Below, in pieces: positions 6,961 to 14,214 of a stretch of 18,022 nucleotides of DNA (positions within the stretch are counted from its first letter, which is position 1; every line of letters begins with the position of its first letter). Source of the stretch: Christensenella sp. UBA1224 (GTDB taxonomy: Bacteria; Bacillota; Clostridia; Christensenellales; Aristaeellaceae); assembly GCA_002309235.1 (NCBI GenBank), contig DBXA01000016.1:36086-54107 (forward strand), in the 5' to 3' direction. Made by a program: the position numbers and the translations under genes. The notes beneath the pieces were generated by a model. The model worked only from the letters and a program-made list of their open reading frames with translations, was not told where the DNA came from and ran no database searches.

Positions 6961-8524
6961 TTACTTGTTCACGCGATCGTATTTCCCCTGATATAGAGCC
7001 GTATACTCCGGCAGACCGAGAGAATTAAGGGTTTCAATATATGTATCCCAATCCGCATCAAGATCAGCCTCGCCTGTCATGAAGAGCAGACGCATTTCAT
7101 CAACCAACACGCTGATATCACGATTGAGTTCGCTAATCCTGGCAGCTTCCTGATCAGTTGAAGGAGAATACTCAAGTCGATCGACCACATAAGGAGCCAT
7201 GCTGTCAATATAGCCGACAATGCGGTCATTGACAGAGTTCATGAGCTTGCGGCCTTCCGCATAAAGAACGAAAGTCATGGTGTGATAGCCGCCAGTGGAG
7301 CGGATCGCTTCCATGGGACTCAGGCCATCCGGGTTGTTCATGACATAATCCGTGAAAGCGATAGATCCATCGTCCGTATACTCCCAGCAGGTGTGCTCAG
7401 AGCCGCAGTTGTTGCAGATCGTCGCGTAATCATTAAAGATCGAGTAATCCAGGAAAGACATTGCACGTTCCGGATATTTGCAGTCCTTTGAGATGCACAT
7501 AGCGTTATCCAGCATGCCACTGGAGTAAATGACACCCTGTGTGCCATCGGGTCCTGTAAGCGGATTCAGCATAGCATAATAGCCATCGGGATCCGCGGAT
7601 TGGATCATCTGCTCGGAGAAGGGCACTTCGTCGATCCAGAGGGAGAAACGGCCGCCGATGATATTCTGGGCTTCCTTGGCTTCTACCTGATCATCATCAG
7701 TTGTGGCAAACTCCGGATCGATCAACTGTTCAGAATAGAGCTTATTGACGTAACGAAGGAATTCACGATACTGCTCGGAAGAGCAGCAGAAGTACAAGTT
7801 CCCTTCATCATCCACATCAAAGTTGCCGGCCCTGTAGCCGCAGCCGAATGAAATCGCAAGCACATTCAGCTTGGAATAACCGTCGCTGAAGGGGATCTCA
7901 TCATCCGGATCACCGTTTCCGTTAGCGTCCTGTTCCTTAAAGGCCTTGAGAACATCATAGAGTTCGTCTGTTGTCGTCGGTACAGCAAGGCCGAGTCTCT
8001 CTAGCCAGTCCCCGCGCAGTACAAGACCATAGCCGCCGCCGAGCATTTCGCCCTTTCCTACATAGCCGCTGAACGAATACTGATGACCATCTGGAGAAGT
8101 CTGCAGCAGACTCATAATGGGATGATCCACAAGAAACGCTGTGTAATTCGGCGCGTTCACTTCGTTGATAAGACCTTCCAGCGGAATGATAACACCGCTC
8201 AGGCCATATGCAGCAGGCTGTACAGGAGCGCAGTTAATAATATCCGGCAAGTCAATAGCTGCCGCAAGACGCGTCTGCAATACTTCACTATAACGACTAC
8301 TGGAGGCCAATTCCCATTCCAAGGTGACATTCTGGTTTTCTGCAAAGGCCTGGAAAACCTCCAGATTATCCGCGAAGGATGCACCTGCATAATAATTCTC
8401 CCAGGTCATCAACTTCAAGGTAATGTGATCCGCCAGCAAGTCCTCTCTCTCACCTGCAAAAGCAAATGAGAAAGACCCTATCAGCGCAAGCAACACAAAG
8501 AAGCAGAGCAAAGACCTTCTTCAT
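6961..8524 (-). CDS. LplA-like extracellular solute-binding protein, apparent frameshift in signal peptide
   Basis: The main frame (8511 to 6961, about 516 residues) is a family-1-like sugar-binding protein of the LplA type: a hydrophobic stretch ending SFAFA before GERED (AxA cleavage), an ITLKLMTWENY first strand, and a Ca-binding-like DANGNGDPDDEIPFS loop. It would capture an oligosaccharide outside the cell for the two permeases. The only well-placed start, ATG at 8524 with GGAG 9 bases upstream, is in another frame: it encodes MKKVFALLLC and stops after 24 codons at 8450. The main frame has only a TTG at 8511 with a poorly spaced AAGG, and lacks the basic N-terminus of a signal peptide. 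Removing one base between about 8520 and 8490 would join the two into a normal signal peptide. The mature protein has nine Cys (including CNNC), many for this family. Confidence 0.88.
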
Positions 8525-8611
8525 AATGAGACACTCCTTTCCTAATAACAAAGAGATATTTTACTCTCTGGCCGGGAATTTAACGTTCTCGACTCATTCC
8601 GACCAATTTGT

Positions 8612-8640
8612 ATTATAAACACATGTGTTTTCATGCACAA
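8612..8640 (-). promoter_or_regulatory. Promoter of the transporter operon
   Basis: On the minus strand TTGTGC (8635-8640) and a perfect TATAAT (8612-8617) are separated by 17 bases. The leader would be about 80 bases to the ATG at 8524. The spacer carries a 14-bp palindrome. Confidence 0.65.
8617..8630. promoter_or_regulatory. 14-bp perfect palindrome in the transporter promoter spacer
   Basis: AAACACATGTGTTT is its own reverse complement and fills most of the spacer between -35 and -10 of the leftward promoter. This is an operator-like position, where a bound dimer would touch RNA polymerase. It lacks the central CG of a CcpA cre site. Confidence 0.5.
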
Positions 8641-8702
8641 CACCCATTTTTTTCTTTCTGACGCAATATTTGCATAACATGTCAACTTCAGGTTGCTTCC
8701 AC

Positions 8703-8731
8703 TTGTATTCTACACCTGCAATTGCTACAAT
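8703..8731 (+). promoter_or_regulatory. Promoter of the AraC-type regulator gene
   Basis: TTGTAT (8703-8708) and TACAAT (8726-8731) are separated by 17 bases. The predicted start near 8738 gives a leader of about 65 bases that includes GGAGG at 8791-8795. Confidence 0.55.
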
Positions 8732-8748
8732 TGTTTATTGTAGAAATT
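8720..8748. repeat. Inverted repeat over the regulator promoter -10 and start point
   Basis: Arms of 12 bases, AATTGCTACAAT and ATTGTAGAAATT, match at 11 of 12 positions around a 5-base spacer (TGTTT). The left arm contains the -10 TACAAT and the right arm covers the predicted transcription start, a classic repressor or autoregulatory operator position. Two copies of CAATTG (8719 and 8728) lie 9 bases apart in the same place. Confidence 0.55.
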
Positions 8749-8803
8749 TACCTCTTCCTTAAACATCACATAACAAGCAACAAGCGTTTCGGAGGAAATC
8801 TTG

Positions 8804-11008
8804 ATGAAACGATTATCAGCGGACAAGATAAAGCAGCTTTTATCAAGCCGCGTATTTATCCGCTATTTATTTGTCTTTTTTCTTTGTTTCACTATACCAA
8901 CAGCCTCACTTGGTTCTTTTCTTTTGGTCAACACACGCAATAACCTACGTGACAAAGTCGACAGAGAATATGATTACGAATTTCGACAAGCATGCAACGA
9001 TTTGAATAGTGAACTCTTAGGTCTTATGAACAGTGCTCTCCGCCTTGGTTCAATTCGCTGGGTAACCCAGATCATGGCCCTACCAGACAATTCACTACGA
9101 TCACATATCACTCCATATTCCCGCTATGAAGCCCTCAGAATGACGCAGATTTTTTCTGAAATGATTACAGCTGCCGATGATATAGCTATCTGTTTTCCTG
9201 GCCAGAATGCTGTTTTCTCAAGCATCTGGTTCGATACAATGGACGCTTTTTTCACCTTGGATTTTCAATGGGCTGATAAAGACTTCTTGTATTGGAAAGG
9301 ACTACTTTCACAAAAAAACGAAATGCATGTAGTCCCGCTGGAAGAAATACAGCGTCTAGGTCATGCTCCTGCAGAATATCTAACTATCATCCAAACACTG
9401 AGTCCTAGTGGCGGCTGGGAAGACGCTTCAATCCTGTTCTTCGTATCGAAAAACCATCTGCTCAATCTATACAGTGCTGTCCTACAGGAAGGCGGATTCA
9501 TCGAAATAAAAGATAAGGAAGGAACCACCATTTTTCATGAATATGGAACAGATAATACGAATAGGATGTTTCTATACAATATGACCCTTACAGGCGCAAA
9601 GTGGCAGATTTATTGTGGAATCCCGTTCAGTGCAGCTTCATCAGAAATCTTCATTCTGACAAGTTATACAGTTTACCTCGGCATACTGTTCTTCATCCTA
9701 ATCCTTGCTTTGTCCTATGCTTTGGCAAAAATCAACTACAAACCCATCTATGAAGTAGCAAGTGTGGTCTCTGGAAACCAACAACTGAAACCAGACCATC
9801 TGCCTAAAAAGGAATCTGACGAGTTTGGATATGTCATAAATCAATGGCACGGCATGCAGGCGCGACTCGGTACATACACACAGCAATTAGCAGATTATCG
9901 CTTACTCGCCAAAGCACACTGCATGCAAACTCTTCTTGATATGCGTGCCGGCAGTATGGAAAGGATCTCAAAGCACCTTTCCATACTTGAAACCGACTTG
10001 TCCATGGCTCACTTCCGCTGTGTACTACTACTTAATTCAGAATCGCATATGATACCAGATGATATAGATGAATCAATCAGCTGTTCACTTTTTTCCACTT
10101 TGACAGCTCAAGTCGGCACCAGTATTGTGATTCTTTGCAACTATAATGCAGATGACGGTTTCTCCGTTTTCCGTAAAAAACTCGATGCTTTCCTCGCAGA
10201 ATCCGAGCAACATTCCGCTATACGTATCGTTGGCCCTGAGCAAGATTGCTGTGTTGATTTTATCAAGAGTTATCATGCTGCCAATTATAGTGTACAAAAA
10301 CTCCTTACAAAACGCCAGAGCGATGACAGAATAGGCTGGTATTTTGCTGATCCTATTCCGGATGAAATGCTGCGTGTCCAGTTTTCTCTGACAGAGGAGG
10401 AAACTCTAATCAATCTACTGAAAATCGGTGATGCTGCTGGCTCTTCTGAATTCGCAATTATGGTTCTCAATAAAAATGCAGCACTACCTACTGATGCTGT
10501 GGTTTCCCTATACCATATCCTGCTTATCCTACCTTTCCGTATTCTGGAAGAAAGCGTTACCAAAGTATGCTACGAATACCTGCAAGAATCCATCAACGCC
10601 AATTCCCTAACTTCCATGACGGAACACATACAACAACTGTATTCGGACATCTGCCTTATCCAATTATCCCGTATTTGCACCTATGATGATGAGGTCATGA
10701 ACTGGATCGCCGAATATGTTGAAACAAACGCGTTCGATCCCGACCTGAGTCTTAAACAGCTTAGTGAAGAATTTCAATTATCCTTGTCCCAAATCAGTCG
10801 ACTCTTTAAAAAGAAGATGACCGTTGGCTTTGCAGATTGGCTAATGGAGCGAAGAATTACTCGAGCAAAAGAGCTTCTGATATCTGATGACAATTCTGCT
10901 GTTTCAGATATCGCATTGAAAAGCGGTTTTTCAAGTGAAAAGACTTTCCACCGAGCATTTAAGAAGCATACTGGTATTACCCCCACTGAATTCAGGAACG
11001 CGCAATAA
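8804..11008 (+). CDS. Membrane-anchored AraC-family regulator with extracellular sensor
   Basis: A 734-residue protein with TM1 at about residues 19-42, an extracellular Cache-like region to about 285, TM2 at about 286-308 followed by the YKPI linker typical of this group, a cytoplasmic middle region, and a C-terminal AraC DNA-binding domain at about 632-734. In the latter the two helix-turn-helix parts are visible: LKQLSEEFQLSLSQISRLFK and SDIALKSGFSSEKTFHRAFK, ending GITPTEFR. Such YesN-like proteins sense an extracellular sugar and bind DNA while anchored in the membrane. The ATG at 8804 has GGAGG 8 bases upstream; a TTG one codon earlier is less likely. It is divergent from the transporter operon and leads the catabolic genes, so it most likely controls both. 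The gene is AT-rich (24 G/C in the 60 bases from 9661). Confidence 0.93.
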   Translation: MKRLSADKIKQLLSSRVFIRYLFVFFLCFTIPTASLGSFLLVNTRNNLRDKVDREYDYEFRQACNDLNSELLGLMNSALRLGSIRWVTQIMALPDNSLRSHITPYSRYEALRMTQIFSEMITAADDIAICFPGQNAVFSSIWFDTMDAFFTLDFQWADKDFLYWKGLLSQKNEMHVVPLEEIQRLGHAPAEYLTIIQTLSPSGGWEDASILFFVSKNHLLNLYSAVLQEGGFIEIKDKEGTTIFHEYGTDNTNRMFLYNMTLTGAKWQIYCGIPFSAASSEIFILTSYTVYLGILFFILILALSYALAKINYKPIYEVASVVSGNQQLKPDHLPKKESDEFGYVINQWHGMQARLGTYTQQLADYRLLAKAHCMQTLLDMRAGSMERISKHLSILETDLSMAHFRCVLLLNSESHMIPDDIDESISCSLFSTLTAQVGTSIVILCNYNADDGFSVFRKKLDAFLAESEQHSAIRIVGPEQDCCVDFIKSYHAANYSVQKLLTKRQSDDRIGWYFADPIPDEMLRVQFSLTEEETLINLLKIGDAAGSSEFAIMVLNKNAALPTDAVVSLYHILLILPFRILEESVTKVCYEYLQESINANSLTSMTEHIQQLYSDICLIQLSRICTYDDEVMNWIAEYVETNAFDPDLSLKQLSEEFQLSLSQISRLFKKKMTVGFADWLMERRITRAKELLISDDNSAVSDIALKSGFSSEKTFHRAFKKHTGITPTEFRNAQ

Positions 11009-11078
11009 ACATTTTCCACAGGATCCGCTCTACATGCTCGATCAATCTTAATAAATATCAAAAAAAGGAGAGGATGGT

Positions 11079-11933
11079 ATGTACAAATTTCCTGTAGGTG
11101 CTATGTTGGAAAGCTTTAGGATGGAACCAATGGTAGCCGTCGACGAGGCGGCGAGACTCGGCCTTGACGGGCTCCAGATTTACCTTTCACGCGGTCCTAT
11201 GGCTCCGACCGCAGAGGGCTCCGCAGAACTGCGGAAGAAGGTATACCGGCGTATCCGGGACGCAGGAATGATCGTAAGCGCGGTATGCGGTGATTTCGGC
11301 AAAGGTTTTTCAAACCCTGAACAGAATCCCGCGTTAATCGAAGCTTCCAAGCGAGTGATGGATGCCGCTCTTGATTTCGACTGCCGAATCGTAACTACTC
11401 ATATCGGCCGCGTTCCCGCCGACAGTTCAAACGATACGTTTAAGATCATGCAGGATGCCTGCGGAACTCTCGCTGAATACGCGGATGCCCGAGAAGGACA
11501 TTTCGCTATGGAGACAGGCCCTGAGTACAGCTTTGTACTGCGCCCGTTCCTCGATTCACTCCATTCCCGAGGAGTAGCCGTCAATCTCGACCCGGCAAAC
11601 CTTGCGATCATGGTCAGTGAGAACCCGGTCTCAGCGGTGCGCAACCTTGGTCCATATATCGTACACACACATGCAAAGGACGGCGTCTGCATCTGGGTCG
11701 ATAACGCAGGCGGACGGCATGTCCATCCGTTAGGCGATCCGCTTGATCCGTACCGCAAATACGAAGAGGACGAGCGGCCTCTGGGTGAGGGCGATGTCCC
11801 CTTCCCTTCGTATCTGGCAGCCCTGGAAGAAGTCGGATACCGCGGATTCCTTACTATCGAACGCGAGGTCGGCGCAGACCCTGCCGCGGATATCGCAAAA
11901 GCCGCCGATATGCTGCGTTCCATTCTGATCTGA
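11079..11933 (+). CDS. Sugar phosphate isomerase/epimerase (xylose isomerase-like TIM barrel)
   Basis: A 284-residue TIM barrel of the AP-endonuclease-2/xylose-isomerase-like family (IolE/IolH/UlaE type). The usual metal ligands are in place: E145 in METGPE, D171 in NLDPANL, H198 in HTHAKD and E261 in IEREVG. Members isomerise, epimerise or dehydrate sugars and keto-sugars, and some cleave 3-keto-glycosides. The ATG at 11079 follows an AAGGAGAGG site. It lies 70 bases after the regulator gene and 22 bases before the oxidoreductase gene, so it is part of the rightward transcript. Pairing with a Gfo/Idh/MocA enzyme is common in inositol and oxidative glycoside pathways, which makes a role on a keto-sugar the leading guess (inference). 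Confidence 0.9.
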   Translation: MYKFPVGAMLESFRMEPMVAVDEAARLGLDGLQIYLSRGPMAPTAEGSAELRKKVYRRIRDAGMIVSAVCGDFGKGFSNPEQNPALIEASKRVMDAALDFDCRIVTTHIGRVPADSSNDTFKIMQDACGTLAEYADAREGHFAMETGPEYSFVLRPFLDSLHSRGVAVNLDPANLAIMVSENPVSAVRNLGPYIVHTHAKDGVCIWVDNAGGRHVHPLGDPLDPYRKYEEDERPLGEGDVPFPSYLAALEEVGYRGFLTIEREVGADPAADIAKAADMLRSILI

Positions 11934-11955
11934 TCTGGAAAAGGAGTGTAAGAGA

Positions 11956-13023
11956 ATGGGTGAAAAACTGAAAATCGGCATCATCGGAAACGGCGGGATT
12001 TCCGGCGCACACATAGATGCATATAAAAACAACCCGTATGTCGAATTGTATGCCCTTTGTGATATAAATGAAGCAACGATGCGCAAACGCGCGGAGCAAA
12101 CGGGCGTGACACGTCTGTTCACCGACGTCCGGGAAATGGTGAAGCTGCCGGAACTGGACGCCGTCAGCGTGTGCGTCTGGAACAGCGCACATATGGATTG
12201 CACGATCACCGCCCTCGAAGCCGGAAAGCATGTACTCTGCGAAAAGCCTATGGCGATGAACGCTCAGCAGGCCCGCAGTATGCAGGCATGTGCCAAAAAG
12301 AATAACCGTCATCTCCAGATCGGCTTTGTCCGTCGTTTTGAGCCGAATGTCTATATCGTAAAAGACCTGATCGATAAGGGAGTATTCGGAGATGTCTATT
12401 ACGTCAAAAGCAGCTTTCTCCGGCGGTGGGGCTGTCCCGGCGCATGGTTCGGCAACAAAGCTTATTCCGGAGGCGGTCCGCTCATCGATCTCGGCGTCCA
12501 TAACATCGATCTTTCTCGTTTCCTGCTGGGCAACCCGAAACCAGTTTCTGTCTATGGGGTCACTTTCTCCAAACTCGGAGACCAGAAAAATATCAAAGGC
12601 AGAAAGAACTATACGAGCCGCTCCTTTGTCGGCGAAGAAATATTCAATGTGGAAGATCTCGCCATGGCTACCGTACGGTTTGACAACGGCGGCGTCCTGC
12701 AAATGGAAGCAAGTTTTTGCCTGAATACGGATAAACCTTCTCTGGATTTTGCCCTCTATGGGACAAAAGCCGGTGCGACGATCGACCCCGAGCTGAAGAT
12801 CAGCACAAATATCTGCGATTACATGGCAAATCTCACTCTGGAAGAACCTGCCTATTCCAGGGATATCGATCCGATCGATTTCCACAACGAGATCAACCAT
12901 TTTGTGGAATGTATTCGCACAGGCTGTGAATGCCGTGCAACTGCGGAAGACGGAGTTGTTCTTATGGATATTCTGGACGCAATCTACGAATCTGCCAGCA
13001 CAGGGCATGAAGTAATCCTGTAA
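11956..13023 (+). CDS. Gfo/Idh/MocA family NAD(P)-dependent oxidoreductase
   Basis: A 355-residue two-domain dehydrogenase. The N-terminal Rossmann fold starts with KIGIIGNGGISGAH (6-19), strand 2 ends in D37 (favouring NAD), and the EKP motif is E96-K97-P98. The C-terminal domain carries the catalytic stretch GGGPLIDLGVHNIDL with D178 and H182. The family oxidises or reduces a hydroxyl of sugars, cyclitols or glycosides. A GGAG site lies 9 bases before the ATG at 11956. It sits between the TIM-barrel isomerase and the NagA-like gene, so it probably oxidises the imported sugar or glycoside; the oxidised carbon cannot be told from sequence. Confidence 0.93.
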   Translation: MGEKLKIGIIGNGGISGAHIDAYKNNPYVELYALCDINEATMRKRAEQTGVTRLFTDVREMVKLPELDAVSVCVWNSAHMDCTITALEAGKHVLCEKPMAMNAQQARSMQACAKKNNRHLQIGFVRRFEPNVYIVKDLIDKGVFGDVYYVKSSFLRRWGCPGAWFGNKAYSGGGPLIDLGVHNIDLSRFLLGNPKPVSVYGVTFSKLGDQKNIKGRKNYTSRSFVGEEIFNVEDLAMATVRFDNGGVLQMEASFCLNTDKPSLDFALYGTKAGATIDPELKISTNICDYMANLTLEEPAYSRDIDPIDFHNEINHFVECIRTGCECRATAEDGVVLMDILDAIYESASTGHEVIL

Positions 13024-13053
13024 ATACGATAATGCATGGAAAGGAAGACCTTT

Positions 13054-14193
13054 GTGAAAAAGTACAGCGCAGAACGTATCCTTACACCATCCGGATTTCT
13101 TGAGGGTGGCTGTATTTGGACAGAGGAAGGCCGAATTACTGTCGTAGAGCCTTGTTCTGATCCATACGATGCTAAAACCATAGCCCCAGGGTTCATAGAT
13201 ATCCATGCACATGGCGGAAACTGGTATGATGTAATGGCTCCTGACCGTGATTCCTTGGCAGAATGGCTCCTGATTTTAGCAAAACACGGGGTAACAGGAG
13301 TACTCATAGGCGTATATACACATCCTATCGAAAAAATGCAATATTGTATGGATTTTTACGCAGAGGCTATGAAAGAGCAATCCGCCGGTAAATATCCCGG
13401 AGCACAAATGCTGGGAGTTCATCTGGAAGGGCCTTTTGTATCAAAAAAGCGTCTTGGAGCAATGGATACCTCAAGCGTTCAAAGTCCGTCAGTAGAAACC
13501 TTTCTGAAGATTTGCCATGGTCATGAAGATATCGTGCGCCTTATAGCTCTCGCAGCAGAAGAGGAAGGTGCCCCTGAACTCATTGCATACTGCAGATCAC
13601 GTGGCATACGAATCAGTCTCGGCCACAGCAACGCTACAGCGGAAGAAGCTCGTTATGCTTTTGCAGCGGGCGTCTCGGGGATCACACACTTTTTCAACGC
13701 GGCGCCGCCCATGCATCATCGTGACCCTGGCATGCTAATGGAAGCGCTTTTGTCGAAAGGGGTCTTCGCAGAAACTATCTGCGATCTTCAGCACGTAAAA
13801 GCAGAAGCGCTTCTTTTGCTTCATGCGGTGAAAGGATCGGAGAGAATGATGATCATTTCCGATTCCGTTCAAACAACAGGTTTGCCTGATGGAGAATATC
13901 AGGTCAGCGATTCAGCCCCTGGCGGGTATTATATCATTCAAAACGGAGCTACATATGTTCCCGGGGGAACATTGGCCGGTGGCGGTGCATATTCAGATCG
14001 CGCTATTCGGAATCTCGTCTCCATAGGTATCCCTTTCCAAGATGCCCTATGCATGGCTTCCCAAACGCCAGCACAATACCTTGGGCTGGACGATTTAGGA
14101 AAACTCATTCCGGGTGCCAAAGCAAACTTTGTACTGCTTGATGCCGAAAACAATGTATGTTCTGCCTGTATAGGAGACTCCTTACTGACCTAA
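13054..14193 (+). CDS. nagA: N-acetylglucosamine-6-phosphate deacetylase family enzyme
   Basis: A 379-residue amidohydrolase-superfamily protein of the NagA type. Landmarks in order: PGFIDIHAHGG with H51 and H53, GVHLEGPF with E125, LGHSNAT with H191, THFFNA with H212, the phosphate-contact-like R223 in HHRDPG, H247, and the catalytic D270 in ISDSVQTTGLPDG. The HxH pair resembles the two-metal B. subtilis type. It would remove the acetyl group from GlcNAc-6-phosphate or a related amino sugar phosphate. I prefer the GTG at 13054, with AAAGGAAG 6 bases upstream, over an ATG six codons earlier (13036) that has no binding site. No nagB, kinase or PTS gene is nearby, so the phosphorylated substrate and the next step must come from elsewhere, or the substrate differs. 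The gene is visibly AT-richer than the GDPD gene after it. Confidence 0.88.
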   Translation: MKKYSAERILTPSGFLEGGCIWTEEGRITVVEPCSDPYDAKTIAPGFIDIHAHGGNWYDVMAPDRDSLAEWLLILAKHGVTGVLIGVYTHPIEKMQYCMDFYAEAMKEQSAGKYPGAQMLGVHLEGPFVSKKRLGAMDTSSVQSPSVETFLKICHGHEDIVRLIALAAEEEGAPELIAYCRSRGIRISLGHSNATAEEARYAFAAGVSGITHFFNAAPPMHHRDPGMLMEALLSKGVFAETICDLQHVKAEALLLLHAVKGSERMMIISDSVQTTGLPDGEYQVSDSAPGGYYIIQNGATYVPGGTLAGGGAYSDRAIRNLVSIGIPFQDALCMASQTPAQYLGLDDLGKLIPGAKANFVLLDAENNVCSACIGDSLLT

Positions 14194-14214
14194 CAGGAGG
14201 AAAATCTGATAACG

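Noticed and set aside
8617..8632. CcpA catabolite-repression (cre) site in the transporter promoter
   Set aside because: The sequence starting TGAAAAC lacks the central CG and the closing CA of the cre consensus.
8657..8685. Perfect TTGACA (minus strand, 8680-8685) as the -35 of the transporter promoter
   Set aside because: At 17 bases the -10 position reads GTCAGA, a poor match; the TTGTGC/TATAAT pair further down is better.
11854..13212. Long open frame on the minus strand opposite the Gfo/Idh/MocA gene
   Set aside because: It lies wholly over well-supported plus-strand genes, has no recognisable domain, and no ribosome site fits its start.
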